The notes: generated by a model from the letters alone, not told the origin. A DNA stretch of 64,000 nucleotides from JAKVCB01 sp963578605 (GCA_963578605.1 CAUZEA010000015.1:1-64000); one strand, 5' to 3'. Positions 52,133-61,684 are shown, counted from the stretch's first letter. Program-made: numbers and translations.

Positions 52133-53608
52133 TCAGCTGCCAGGCCGCCGCCTGATGGCCAGCGGCAAGAGGCCTGCGAGTAGCAGGACCAGGCTGGTTG
52201 GCTCAGGTACAGCTGCTGTGGAATTTCCCAGGGCCGCCGCCAGCGTACCTGGTGAAACAACACCGCCATTGTTGACCAGGCTGCCACTGACGGTGCCCGA
52301 GCCACTGCATGTGCCGCCAAGACACTGGATGGTGCCGCTGCCTGAGGAGAGAATATTGTTGACCGCGAGGTTCCCATCCCCCACCTTCAGCAGGTTATGG
52401 CCTCCCAGGTCAAGCTGGTTGTTGAAGGTGAGCGAAGCGCCAGATGCCACGGTCACGGTGGTCTCGGCCGAGAGGACGAGTTCCGTTTGAAACTGGTGAT
52501 GTCCGCTGTTAACGTCGATCCGTGGTCCTTCCTGTTCGGAACTTTCGGCCACAGTTACGCTTGCTAAACCACCGATTGCGTAGCTGTGGTTTTCGTTGTC
52601 AAAAGTTATTTTGTTGACAGTCGTCGGCACATCGACAACCACGGTGGAGGGCCCGGCAGCAGCGCCGGAGAACGTCACCGTGTGGTCAGAACTGTTGGGA
52701 GAGGCATCTGAATTCCAGTAAATGCCGCCAGACGTGTTCCACAGCCCTGAGCCGTCTCCGGTCCAGGTGAAGTCGGGCGACGGCAGGCCGATTTCGACCA
52801 TTAAAAAGTCATCCCATGCCGTCTCGCCGCTGGCTGTAGTGTTATCAGCCCGGAACGCAATCTGGTGTACGTTCGAAGCGTCGGCACCGCTAGGCTTGAA
52901 AGGCACCGGTTCGGTCAGCAGGTCGGTAAACGTCACCGCGCCTGGCTCACGGTAACGGGCACCGATGATCATCGACGGGTCTGTCGCCGCATCGTCACCG
53001 AAGTCGACGTCAAGCTGAAAATCATACCAGCCAACCAGGTTTCCCGGGTTGTTGTTGGTTTTGGCACCGCCACCTTCACCGTCGCCGTGCTCCAGGCTGA
53101 CATCGCCATCATTGGCAATCCGCCACTGCCACATCTCGCCCTGGTTGGTCGACTGCTTGAAACCATTCATCCGCAAGTCTTCGAACGTCTTGGCACGGTA
53201 GTTGGAATAGCTGATGCGGATGGGACGGCTAGAGTTATCCATCGCCTCACGCGTTGGCGGATTGAGAAAAAAGTTATAGTTCCCGTGGAGGAACTCTTCC
53301 GGATCTTCGTGGTCGTCAAAACGAAGTCGGGCTGCCTGGGCCCCGCTGCGGACGTTCCCCGTATCGGTCAGCCACCGGTGATTCTCTGAAGGGATACTGA
53401 AGTTTCCCGCATGCGTATCGACACCGTGAATTTTTCCTCCCAGGCCGGCTGGCCAAAACGAACTGCCATTAAAAACGTCGTTCCCTTCGCCTTCTTCGAA
53501 ACCAAAATCGAAAAAAGTCACCGGGTCCTGAGCGAGTGCACCGGTCGCCGATAGCATCGCAATCGCCAGTAGCAAAGGGTAACTACGGTTTGACGATACG
53601 CATCTCAT
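52133..53608 (-). CDS. PEP-CTERM protein with concanavalin-like N-domain and repeat-rich insertion
   Basis: 491 residues; the ATG has GGAG eight bases upstream. A signal peptide (LLLAIAMLSATGALA) is followed by an about 250-residue domain that closely parallels the next gene's product (GNFSIPSENHRWL, RSGAQAARL, GEMWQWRIANDGDVSLE, GWYDFQLDVDFGD, IGARYREPG, FRADNTTASGETAWDD). It resembles lectin/glucanase-like sandwiches but is not assignable. Residues about 280-460 form a Gly/Ser/Thr/Val-rich region with autotransporter-like strands (TFDNENHSYAIGGLASVTV, LDLGGHNLLKVGDGNLAV), and the end is AVPEPTSLVLLLAGLLPLAIRRRPGS, an exosortase signal. Likely a surface-exposed or matrix protein. Confidence 0.85.
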   Translation of the reverse strand: MRCVSSNRSYPLLLAIAMLSATGALAQDPVTFFDFGFEEGEGNDVFNGSSFWPAGLGGKIHGVDTHAGNFSIPSENHRWLTDTGNVRSGAQAARLRFDDHEDPEEFLHGNYNFFLNPPTREAMDNSSRPIRISYSNYRAKTFEDLRMNGFKQSTNQGEMWQWRIANDGDVSLEHGDGEGGGAKTNNNPGNLVGWYDFQLDVDFGDDAATDPSMIIGARYREPGAVTFTDLLTEPVPFKPSGADASNVHQIAFRADNTTASGETAWDDFLMVEIGLPSPDFTWTGDGSGLWNTSGGIYWNSDASPNSSDHTVTFSGAAAGPSTVVVDVPTTVNKITFDNENHSYAIGGLASVTVAESSEQEGPRIDVNSGHHQFQTELVLSAETTVTVASGASLTFNNQLDLGGHNLLKVGDGNLAVNNILSSGSGTIQCLGGTCSGSGTVSGSLVNNGGVVSPGTLAAALGNSTAAVPEPTSLVLLLAGLLPLAIRRRPGS

Positions 53609-53814
53609 GTTGCTCGCTCCTGTGTTTAAATACTGCGCCTTGTGTGGCTCATGGACCTTGTGTGGCTCAAGTGGATTGTATGCTCTGGGGATCTTTCTTC
53701 TTTTTTGGTGCGCCGCTTTTTTTCCTTCAACCTCTCATTTGCCTTCGAACTCTACGGCCGACGAAGACTCCGCGACTCTACACTCTACGGCCTAACTCTA
53801 CGGGGGACCAAGTC

Positions 53815-53847
53815 CCAGCAGGACCCGCATGCACCGGGTCCTGCTGG
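53815..53847 (-). terminator. Strong 12-bp perfect hairpin between two PEP-CTERM genes
   Basis: CCAGCAGGACCC (53815-53826) pairs exactly with GGGTCCTGCTGG (53836-53847) across a 9-nt loop. It lies 40 nt downstream of the minus-strand gene ending at 53887. There is no U-tract, so it may instead stabilise a 3' end or separate expression of the two paralogs. Confidence 0.5.
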
Positions 53848-53886
53848 AAGGGTTGGTTGCGATTTACTTCCCGTCTTTCAAATTCC

Positions 53887-54741
53887 CTACTTCCGGCGGG
53901 TTCTGCTGGCGGCCAGGCCAACCAGGCCAGCAATCAGCAGTAGCGCGGTCGAAGGTTCGGGAATCGGGTTGAACTCCATCACGAAGATGTCATCCCACGC
54001 GGTGTCCACGTGGGCGTTGGTGTTGTCAGGTCGGAAAACCAGCTGCTTGATCGACGTGGCGCCGTTGCCGCCCTTGAAGTCAACGGCTCCAGAAAGCAAT
54101 TCGGTGAACCCGCTATCGCCTGGGGCCTGGTACCGCGCTCCGGTAATTTGCGAATTGGGGAGATCGAAGTCCATTTCAAAGTCATACCACCCCATCCCAT
54201 CGCTAGCGACGGCACTGGTCACGGTCGGTGCGCCGCTTTCAAAGGTAATGTCGCCAGAACTGGTAATCCGCATCTGCCAAAGTTCGCCCGAGTTCACACC
54301 TGAAAATCCGTTTTGCCGGAAGTCGTCGTTGCCCGCGCGATGCTGCGACCATCCAAGACGAATGCCCTGGGTTGAATTTCGCATCACCTCTTGCAACTCG
54401 TAAAAGTACCAATTGTAGTTTTGATTTCCTGCATCCGGTCCCCCGAGACGGGCAGACTGCGAGCCGGAACGGGCATTGCTGTCATCGATCAACCAACGGT
54501 TGTTTTCGTCAGCGATGCTGAAATTGCCAGCCCGATCACCGCGTAGAGCCCCCACCATTCTGACATGTTTGCCGTGGCTCGTATTTCCGGGGCCTCCCCA
54601 GAGGGTCTGGCTGGGGACCTCGTGGTTGGTATCTTCGACCGGCTCAAAGCCAATCCTCATCAGGTCATTTGCCTGGCTCACAGCTGCGGTTGCGGATACG
54701 GCCAAGACGATTGCCGCGACGATCAAGGCTGACTTCTTCAT
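53887..54741 (-). CDS. PEP-CTERM protein, short paralog
   Basis: 284 residues from the ATG at 54741, chosen for GGGAGAG just upstream and a proper signal peptide (KKSALIVAAIVLAVSATAAVSQA); the frame extends further 5' without protein-like content. The single domain parallels the N-domain of the neighbouring longer protein: GNFSIADENNRWL, RSGSQSARL, GELWQMRITSSGDITFE, MGWYDFEMDFDL, ITGARYQAPG, DNTNAHVDTAWDD. It ends in IPEPSTALLLIAGLVGLAASRTRRK, a textbook PEP-CTERM tail. A tandem duplication with later gain of the repeat region in the longer copy explains the pair. Confidence 0.87.
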   Translation of the reverse strand: MKKSALIVAAIVLAVSATAAVSQANDLMRIGFEPVEDTNHEVPSQTLWGGPGNTSHGKHVRMVGALRGDRAGNFSIADENNRWLIDDSNARSGSQSARLGGPDAGNQNYNWYFYELQEVMRNSTQGIRLGWSQHRAGNDDFRQNGFSGVNSGELWQMRITSSGDITFESGAPTVTSAVASDGMGWYDFEMDFDLPNSQITGARYQAPGDSGFTELLSGAVDFKGGNGATSIKQLVFRPDNTNAHVDTAWDDIFVMEFNPIPEPSTALLLIAGLVGLAASRTRRK

Positions 54742-55395
54742 GATACTCTCCCTTTGGTGGTGTGGTGGTGCGGGCGTGGATGCCCGCTGCCCCAAAACAA
54801 ATGTTGATCTCTTTTGCTGCCGTCCAGTCCCCGGACCAAGCGGAGATAACCTCCCAGGCGGCAGCGCGCTACTCACTCAAAAAACTTCAAACCCACCGGC
54901 GACCTACCAAACGGGATTTAAACTGTAAGGGGCAGGCCAGCCGATTTGTCCTTTGCTCCTTTGCAGAACCAAAAGCAAACCAAGCCAGTCGGCAAGCTGC
55001 TTTAGCCCAAAGGAACTACTGCTTATTATCATAATGCAGAATGCTTTGAAGGCCTAGAACTTTTTGGATTTTATCCAAAGTTTGGGAATGTTTTCGATTG
55101 GCCACCTGGGGGTTTGGCAAGCCAGACCGACAGTGTGTGGCTACTTTTTGCGCCGAAAGTAACAACTTCTCCTGCAAGAACCGGCCCGCCTGGCAGTGCG
55201 ACTGCAAATCTACAGCGGGTCAAAATAACCCAATTTTGTTCCGCGCTGGCAACGTTAGACCACAAGGCCTTCTCATGGAAGACTTTCCGGAACAATCGCA
55301 GGCAATTATGTTGTTTGGGTGGTTCGTCAAGCTACCTCTTGGGAGGGACCTGTCGATGTCAGCTTCAGCATTCGTTATTGGAACGGTTCAAGGAA
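54742..55395. other. 654-bp divergent intergenic region, no supported gene
   Basis: It sits between the short PEP-CTERM gene (minus) and the FAD oxidoreductase (plus). The oxidoreductase frame is open back to 55114, but that extension lacks protein-like composition and the flavin fold begins only after 55396. I see no strong promoter or RNA structure. Confidence 0.45.
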
Positions 55396-57117
55396 ATGAC
55401 CAAGGAACTTCGGACTGAGGTACTCATCGTTGGAGGAGGGTTGGGCGGATGTGCAGCGGCACTGGCGGTTTGCCGGAGTGGGCGCACGGCGATTGTCACC
55501 GAACCGACCGACTGGATTGGTGGGCAACTCACCTCCCAGGCGGTGCCCCCTGATGAACATGGTTGGATTGAGCAGTTTGGCGCAACTGCCAGCTACCGCC
55601 GCCTGCGAACCTTGGTCCGCCAGTACTACCGCGACCACTATCGGTTGACCCGTCGGGCGCAGGACGATCCGTATTTAAATCCTGGCCTCGGGTGGGTCTC
55701 GCCCCTCTGTCACGAACCGCGCGTGGCCCTGGCGGTGCTCGAGGCGATGCTGGCCCCCTACCGGACTAGTGGTCTGCTAACCATTTTACAGCAGCATGTG
55801 CCAGTCTCCACCGAAACGGCTGCGGGCGATCGGATCGCCGCGGTCACGCTGGAGAACCGGCTCTCAGGTGGGCAACTGACCATCACGGCTGACTATGTCC
55901 TGGACGCAACGGAACTTGGCGACCTGCTGCCGCTGGCTGGGGCGGAGTTTGTTACGGGTCAAGAGTCCCAATCGCAAACCGGCGAACCAGGTGCGCCGGA
56001 TGTGGCCAGGCCGCAAAATTCGCAGGCAATGACGGTTTGCTTTGCCGTGGACCACATGGTGGGCGAAAATCACACCATTGACCGGCCGGCCGAATACGAA
56101 TTCTGGCGAGATTTCGTTCCCCCGCTGAATCCGCCCTGGGCGGGTAAACTGGTCCGTTTGACCGGGCTTAGTCCCCGCACCCTGGAGCCGGTGCACTACC
56201 GGTTCGACCCGACCGGCGAGCCGCCGGTTGCATTTAGCGGGCTGTGGACTTACCGGAGAATTCTGGCCCGCGAGCAGTTCACACCAGGTAGTTTTCCCAG
56301 TGACATCTGCCTGATCAACTGGCCAATGACCGACTATTTGCTGGGCGACCTTTGTACCTGTGACACTGAGCAAGCCAAAAAACACATCGAGCGGGCCAAG
56401 CAGTTGAGCCTGTCGTTACTCTACTGGTTGCAAACCGAATACGAACGGGAGGATGGTGGGCGGGGGTTGCCTGGCCTGCGACTTCGACCCGATATCGTGG
56501 GAACGGCCGACGGCCTGGCCAAGGCACCGTATATAAGAGAGTCGCGCCGCATCGAGGCCGAGTTTACCGTCTGCCAGCAACACCTTTCAGCCGACTTGCG
56601 GGAAGGAAAACTCCTGGCCGAGGCTTTTGACGACTCGGTTGGTATTGGCAGTTACCGGATTGACCTCCACCCCACGACCGGGGGCGACAACTATTTCGAT
56701 GTGCCCACGTTACCATTTCAAATTCCCCTGGGGGCGTTGATCCCTGTCCGGATGGAAAATTTACTGCCGGCAGCCAAAAATCTTGGGGTGACTCACATCA
56801 CCAACGGTTGCTATCGTTTGCACCCAGTTGAGTGGAGCGTGGGCGAGGCTGCCGGGGCGCTGTCCTGTTTTTGCCTCGCGCAAAACAGCTCGCCGCGTGG
56901 CGTGCTCCACAACAACCGTCAGCTGGTCGCGTTTCAGGACTCGCTGGTTCAGCAGGGCATCGAACTGCAGTGGCCCAGCGACTTGAACCTCCAGGAGGGA
57001 GAACCTCATCGCCATGGGATGAACGGGCCTGGTGGCTGTGACCACAACCGGCAAACCCTTATCTTGCCACTGGGCGGCCGGTTCCGGTCAGCGGAGGCAG
57101 ACCGATTTTTCAAATGA
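55396..57117 (+). CDS. FAD-dependent oxidoreductase (FAD_oxidored/PF12831-like)
   Basis: 573 residues from the ATG at 55396, right before the flavin-binding strand TEVLIVGGGLGGCAAALAVCRSG (GxGxxG with a following acidic region). Downstream hallmarks are TEPTDWIGGQLTSQAVPPDEH, DATELGDLLPLAGAEF and the C-terminal FAD contact PVRMENLLPAAKNLGVTHITNGCYRLHPVEWSVGEAAGA. Members are often annotated as FAD-dependent oxidoreductases and are abundant in planctomycete carbohydrate loci; natural substrates are mostly unknown. It is likely cytoplasmic, or exported without a recognised signal from this start. AAGGA lies too close (about 3 bp) to the ATG, so the start is provisional. Confidence 0.88.
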   Translation: MTKELRTEVLIVGGGLGGCAAALAVCRSGRTAIVTEPTDWIGGQLTSQAVPPDEHGWIEQFGATASYRRLRTLVRQYYRDHYRLTRRAQDDPYLNPGLGWVSPLCHEPRVALAVLEAMLAPYRTSGLLTILQQHVPVSTETAAGDRIAAVTLENRLSGGQLTITADYVLDATELGDLLPLAGAEFVTGQESQSQTGEPGAPDVARPQNSQAMTVCFAVDHMVGENHTIDRPAEYEFWRDFVPPLNPPWAGKLVRLTGLSPRTLEPVHYRFDPTGEPPVAFSGLWTYRRILAREQFTPGSFPSDICLINWPMTDYLLGDLCTCDTEQAKKHIERAKQLSLSLLYWLQTEYEREDGGRGLPGLRLRPDIVGTADGLAKAPYIRESRRIEAEFTVCQQHLSADLREGKLLAEAFDDSVGIGSYRIDLHPTTGGDNYFDVPTLPFQIPLGALIPVRMENLLPAAKNLGVTHITNGCYRLHPVEWSVGEAAGALSCFCLAQNSSPRGVLHNNRQLVAFQDSLVQQGIELQWPSDLNLQEGEPHRHGMNGPGGCDHNRQTLILPLGGRFRSAEADRFFK

Positions 57118-57378
57118 GCGGAAATCGGCCTGGAGGTTCTGAAATTACAACTTGTTTCCGGCTGCGAATTCTAAATAAACCTTGTGGGCGGGGAGGTTGC
57201 CAGTGACATCCCTGCCTCTGGTCAGAGAGGCCCTCGGCAAGATGACCGGCAGGCCAAGCGAGTCAAGAGAGTCTTTCAGACTAGTCTGCACCGGCTCGTG
57301 CCCCCGCCTGTGCCAAATCCTCGCGGAACCAACGGGTGACATGCGGGCTGCCAGAGGGGCCCGCGGCAACACTGTCAA

Positions 57379-57948
57379 TCAAGGACGCGTTTCGATTTGT
57401 TGAAGGTGTGCCAATTGCTTTTCCACCACGCCGAGGAGCTTTTCCAGGTCACCGGTAATCTCCTGGCGAAGCGCATCGTCGTTTTCACACCACGGGTTTA
57501 CAAAAGCGCCCATCTCGTCAACAAGTTGCGCGTACTGCCGATAGGGGCTTCCGCAGCGACTCTGCTGGCTGCTCGCCCCAGCATTCGTGAGTACGCAACT
57601 TCGATTCTCCGGAGTCAACGTGTCGAAGGTGAAGTCAATCTCGTCCGAGCAGTCCGAATAGGGGGTAAGGTGAACGTGATCACCAGGGTCCGGGAGATCT
57701 TCACAAAAATCGGCGATTGGGCGCTTCGCAAGCCACCGGAAGTAATCTGCCAGGAAGCGGTAGCCCTTGCGGTTGGCAAAAAGGGCAATTCCGAGATGAA
57801 AATCCCCGCCGCCGTCGTCGCGGCTAAACAAAGTACTGAGACCAAAATTGTGCTTGACGACAAATTCGGCACGGGAGCCCAGGCGGGGCGGTTGGCCGAG
57901 TTTTCTGGCCAGGCGCCTTTGGAAAGCAAGCCGTATTCTCTTTAGCAT
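57379..57948 (-). CDS. Hypothetical protein, Cys-containing, unrecognised
   Basis: 189 residues from the ATG at 57948 with GGGAG eight bases upstream. It starts MLKRIRLAFQRRLARKLG, a basic amphipathic helix, then GLSTLFSRDDGGGDFHLGIALFANRKGYRFLADYFRWL, CEDLPDPGDHVHLTPYSDCSDEIDFTF, SQQSRCGSPYRQYAQLVDEMG and a helical end. The balanced composition suggests a real soluble protein; it has no signal peptide, no membrane segment and no domain I know. It converges with the FAD oxidoreductase. The 261-bp spacer between them contains a minus-strand frame (57145-57378) ending HKVYLEFAAGNKL that might be the tail of a lost gene. Confidence 0.6.
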   Translation of the reverse strand: MLKRIRLAFQRRLARKLGQPPRLGSRAEFVVKHNFGLSTLFSRDDGGGDFHLGIALFANRKGYRFLADYFRWLAKRPIADFCEDLPDPGDHVHLTPYSDCSDEIDFTFDTLTPENRSCVLTNAGASSQQSRCGSPYRQYAQLVDEMGAFVNPWCENDDALRQEITGDLEKLLGVVEKQLAHLQQIETRP

Positions 57949-58040
57949 GGTTAAGCTCCCGGTAAAGTCGTGCTGGCTGGCGATAAAAAACAATCCTCGC
58001 CGAGAGGACCGTCAAAACCTCGCCTTGGTTCGGCTGGATA

Positions 58041-58092
58041 AGCATAAAGCTTCAGACTGGCAAGCATAAAGCTCAGCTTGGGTAGCATAAAG
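58041..58092 (+). repeat. Three phased copies of AGCATAAAG upstream of the sulfatase fusion
   Basis: AGCATAAAG starts at about 58041, 58063 and 58084, that is at 21-22 bp spacing (two helical turns). They lie 95-145 bp before the start of the sulfatase fusion, positions suited to a regulator binding one face of the DNA. Confidence 0.6.
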
Positions 58093-58186
58093 GAGCCGAA
58101 CGACCAGTTATCCTATCGGGCTGACTGTGGTTTTGTGGTATCCCATCGCGGGCGTACCCAATCGATCGGCTATAATCGCCTGGACG

Positions 58187-60007
58187 ATGGACACCTCAAT
58201 TTGCAGATCTGCCTTGCTGTTGCTCTTTGCGCACCTCGCGCTAGTGCCCCAATTGACTGTGCAAGGCCGCCCCAACGTCGTGCTGATTATGACCGACGAT
58301 CAGGGTATTGGCGACTTTGGCGTGATGGGCAATCCGATTATCGAGACGCCCAATATCGATGCCCTGGCCACGACGAGCGCCTCGCTGAGTACCTTCTATG
58401 TAAGCCCCGTGTGCTCGCCAACCAGGGCCTGCCTGATGACCGGTCGCTACAACTATCGGACCCGGTGTATCGACACGTACGTCGGACGTTCGATGCTTGA
58501 ACCTGAAGAGGTAACAGTCGCCGAGGAGCTTTCCGGCGCCGGATACGCTACCGGGATCTTTGGCAAGTGGCACCTGGGAGACTGCTACCCAATGCTGGCC
58601 ATTGACCAGGGCTTTGACGAGGCCCTCTTGCACCGCGGAGGAGGATTGGCGCAAGTGGCCGATCCGCGCGAGAACCATCATCGCTACACAGATGCAATCC
58701 TGATGCACAACGGACAACAAGTCCAGACCTCCGGTTACTGCACCGACGTCTATTTCGATGCCACCCTGAAATTCATCGAACAGGCCCAGGACAATGGTAA
58801 ACACTTCTTTGGGTACCTGCCTACCAATGCGCCTCACAGTCCATACCACGATGTCCCCGAAGACTGGCGCAAACATTACCAGAAAAAGGACCTGCGGAGC
58901 CTGATTGTTGACAAGATTCCACAAGCACAAGTGACAGGCGAAGTGGACAAACTGTCACGGATTGCTTCGATGATCACCAACATTGATCGTGCCTTGAATA
59001 AGGTTGCCGGAAATACCATTGCCGATGTGGGCGGGCAGGGGATTTCGTTTGCCACTACCGGTGAGCGTGGTCGGCAGTATCTGTGCGGGCCTTCATGGAA
59101 AGACCCAGAGAACCTGAGACAACAATCAAAGTTGTTTCCCAAGGTCATCCGTAATCTGGTCTCGAACAACCACATTCACCACACGGGTCAAATCGAAGGG
59201 CATGGCGCCGGAATTATGGTGTGGGGTCTTAATAGCATTGAGAATGTCATATCCCGGAATCTAGTGCACCATACGCCTCACGCGGGAATCACCGTACAAG
59301 ATGGGTTCAGCAGGGTGATTGTTGAGTACAATAAGATTCACGACGTATGCCTTGAGCTTGCGGACAATGGTGGGATTTTCTTCAACCGATGGTTTGTTGT
59401 CGAGCAGGACGATGACTTGAAGGCGGGCAACATCGTTCGTTACAACCTTGTGCGCGACGTGGTTGGCTGTGGTGCTTATGGAAAACCTCGCACCCAGGTT
59501 GAGAAGCCGAAAGCCGGCGGGAGAATCTGGGCTCCTTATTTTACCTGGGGCATCTACTTTGATAATTCACTCATAAACGCAAGCGTCTATGGCAATATTT
59601 GTGTTGGCAATACTCTTGGCGGAATATTTTTTAGCGACATGGCAGCAAAAGATGTTGTTGTCGAAAATAATATTTTTGCTGAGAGCAGCGTTCAGCAAAT
59701 GGATCTTCCGAGGGGCGGCGGAGGCAATCGCAATCGTCGAAACATTGTTTACTATTCAAGCCCACGGGCTGCATTTATTAAAACGAACAAGGGCGAGTCG
59801 ATTGCAGAATGTGATTTCAACGTCTATTTTCAGACCGCGGGTGCTAAACGCAAAGTGACTGGCGTCGAAAACGGATCGTTTCTCAAATGGCGCGAGATCG
59901 GTTTTGACACCCACTCGAAAGTCACCGACCCAATGTTCGTAGACTTCGAGAGTGGGGATTACCGGCTCAAAGCCGAATCGCCTGCACTCGCATTAGGCTT
60001 CAAATAA
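58187..60007 (+). CDS. Chimeric gene: N-terminal half of a sulfatase joined to a right-handed parallel beta-helix domain
   Basis: 606 residues from the ATG at 58187 (the frame opens at a GTG 60 bp earlier). A signal peptide is followed by a type I sulfatase start: RPNVVLIMTDDQGIGDFG (metal site), the formylglycine motif CSPTR at 76-80, LMTGRYNYR, GIFGKWHLGD and TNAPHSPY. It proceeds normally to RIASMITNID (about residue 265), then abruptly becomes GNTIADVGGQGISFATTG.., NNHIHHTGQIEGHGAGIMVWG and VEYNKIHD..ADNGGIFFNR, a parallel beta-helix repeat. The sulfatase C-terminal half, with the downstream metal ligands (usually a DNG block), is absent, so sulfatase activity is unlikely. The beta-helix part looks more AT-rich than the sulfatase part. 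Recombination, deletion or an assembly join could explain it. Confidence 0.8.
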   Translation: MDTSICRSALLLLFAHLALVPQLTVQGRPNVVLIMTDDQGIGDFGVMGNPIIETPNIDALATTSASLSTFYVSPVCSPTRACLMTGRYNYRTRCIDTYVGRSMLEPEEVTVAEELSGAGYATGIFGKWHLGDCYPMLAIDQGFDEALLHRGGGLAQVADPRENHHRYTDAILMHNGQQVQTSGYCTDVYFDATLKFIEQAQDNGKHFFGYLPTNAPHSPYHDVPEDWRKHYQKKDLRSLIVDKIPQAQVTGEVDKLSRIASMITNIDRALNKVAGNTIADVGGQGISFATTGERGRQYLCGPSWKDPENLRQQSKLFPKVIRNLVSNNHIHHTGQIEGHGAGIMVWGLNSIENVISRNLVHHTPHAGITVQDGFSRVIVEYNKIHDVCLELADNGGIFFNRWFVVEQDDDLKAGNIVRYNLVRDVVGCGAYGKPRTQVEKPKAGGRIWAPYFTWGIYFDNSLINASVYGNICVGNTLGGIFFSDMAAKDVVVENNIFAESSVQQMDLPRGGGGNRNRRNIVYYSSPRAAFIKTNKGESIAECDFNVYFQTAGAKRKVTGVENGSFLKWREIGFDTHSKVTDPMFVDFESGDYRLKAESPALALGFK

Positions 60008-60062
60008 ATCGACACCACCCGAATCGGACCGTCGACTCGGAACGAAGAATAATCGCAAGCCA

Positions 60063-61361
60063 ATGCCCAAAACCACAAACTCCGTAACGTACCTTTTCGC
60101 CCTGGTCGCCCTATGGGCAGCGGTTGCAAACAAGTCAGCTGCCAACGATCAACTGGAAAATCTTCCGGAATCTCATGCCCGCGGTGGTTGGCCAAACTTC
60201 TTCAGCAAGATTGAGCGTGGAGAGGACATCACGATCGCTTACATTGGTGGCAGCATTACCGCACAGCCAGGATGGCGGCCCAAAACGCTTGATTATTTCC
60301 GACAAAAGTATCCCAACATAAACTTCAGGGAAATCAATGCCGCCATCACCGGCACCAATTCTACTCTCGGCGTGGCCAGGATCCAAAGAGACATCCTCGA
60401 CCACGCGCCTGACCTGATCTTCATAGAATTTTCCGTCAATGACGGCAGCGGTGAGTTCTCTCAGAAAACTTTTGAGGGCATGGTCCGAAAAACTCTTGCC
60501 AACGATATCACCACGGATATGTGCTTTGTCTACACGGCAACAATTCACCAGGTTGACTATCTCCTTAAGGGCAGTTATCAGCCGTCAGCGGAAGTTATGG
60601 AAGTGGTTGCCGAACACTATCGAGTCCCCACGATTCACATGGTGGTGAAAGTCGCCCAGCTCCTGAAGGCAGGCAAATTGAACTTTGTTGCTCCGCTGCC
60701 CCCAGATGGCTCTGGCATGATCGACGGCAAAATCGTGTTCAGTCCGGACGGCGCACATCCATATCCTGAAACGGGCCACGAACTTTACTTGGACGCCATC
60801 CAGCGAGCTCTGCCGGCAATTGAAAATGCATCTCTTCCCCCTAAACGGGAAATTCCTCCACCTCTGGCGGATGATAACTGGCAGGAGGTAAAGTTGATAC
60901 CACTTGACGATGTCACGGTAAGTTCCGGCTGGAAAAAATTATCGCCCCGGTCAAACAGCATTGCCGAACAATTTTCGCCGTTTATGCCTGCAATATGGAT
61001 GGCGGAATCTCCGGATGCCTCGATTGAGTTCACATTTTGTGGTTCGGCCGTCGGACTTTATGGCGTCAAAGGCCCTGACGTTGGCCGGTTGCTGGTTCAG
61101 ATTGACGACCAGGACCCGTTCGATACGACCTTCTTTTACGTATCCTCGAATCCCTACCGGCATTTCCTTAAACCGCTGATACTCGCCGACGACCTGCCGC
61201 CGGGAAAACACCGCGTTAAAATTCAGATCGATTCGGAGCCGATCGACAAGGTAACCATGTTTGCCGAGAGAAATATAGATCTTGACGACACCAACGTGTT
61301 CGAAAAACAGAGGACCTACATTGGCGACATCATCATCAACGGCGACCTCGTAAAGGAATAA
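60063..61361 (+). CDS. Secreted SGNH/GDSL-type hydrolase with C-terminal sandwich
   Basis: 432 residues with a signal peptide (VTYLFALVALWAAVANKSAA). The SGNH blocks are readable: IAYIGGSIT with Ser64, an Asn in GTNSTLG near 99, EFSVNDG near 122-128 and DGAHPYPETGH with Asp229/His232. Residues about 280-432 form a beta-sandwich (IEFTFCGSAVGLYGVKGPDVGRLLVQIDDQDPFDT) of the kind following carbohydrate esterase domains. It probably deacetylates polysaccharides outside the cytoplasm. It follows the beta-helix chimera after 55 bp on the same strand and may have arrived with it. Confidence 0.85.
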   Translation: MPKTTNSVTYLFALVALWAAVANKSAANDQLENLPESHARGGWPNFFSKIERGEDITIAYIGGSITAQPGWRPKTLDYFRQKYPNINFREINAAITGTNSTLGVARIQRDILDHAPDLIFIEFSVNDGSGEFSQKTFEGMVRKTLANDITTDMCFVYTATIHQVDYLLKGSYQPSAEVMEVVAEHYRVPTIHMVVKVAQLLKAGKLNFVAPLPPDGSGMIDGKIVFSPDGAHPYPETGHELYLDAIQRALPAIENASLPPKREIPPPLADDNWQEVKLIPLDDVTVSSGWKKLSPRSNSIAEQFSPFMPAIWMAESPDASIEFTFCGSAVGLYGVKGPDVGRLLVQIDDQDPFDTTFFYVSSNPYRHFLKPLILADDLPPGKHRVKIQIDSEPIDKVTMFAERNIDLDDTNVFEKQRTYIGDIIINGDLVKE

Positions 61362-61531
61362 ATTGCTCCGCCGGTGTGAGCCAGCATCGACAGTGGCGTT
61401 CCACGCTCGTCGACATCGACTAGGGACTTCCGCCGTCATCTGTGGCTGTACGATCGGCGGCCGTTGACCTTTTCCTGGCATACGCCGTGATGTTCCAGGT
61501 CTGCCTGAACCTGCTGCGGGGGCCGAAGCAT

Positions 61532-61684
61532 TTAGTCGCAGTGCCGTCGGAGTGGCACCGTGGCCAGGGCCAAAAGGGCCAAAACGACCGCGACTGGTTC
61601 GGGAACCCGGTTTGCCTGTGAACCGGTGGAGCCATCCAATAGGTCCGCCAGGCCGTTTTCTTGTTGGCCACTCTTGTTTTCCAC
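61532..61684 (-). pseudogene. Orphan PEP-CTERM tail (gene remnant)
   Basis: On the minus strand a short frame reads ..LLDGSTGSQANRVPEPVAVVLALLALATVPLRRHCD then stop: a complete PEP-CTERM signal with no protein body, since a TAG lies 12 bp upstream of the first GTG. The GSQANRVPEP part closely matches GSQANRIPEP of the GDSL protein at 31229. It is best read as the leftover 3' end of a deleted surface-protein gene. The rest of 61362-61786 shows no other gene. Confidence 0.6.
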
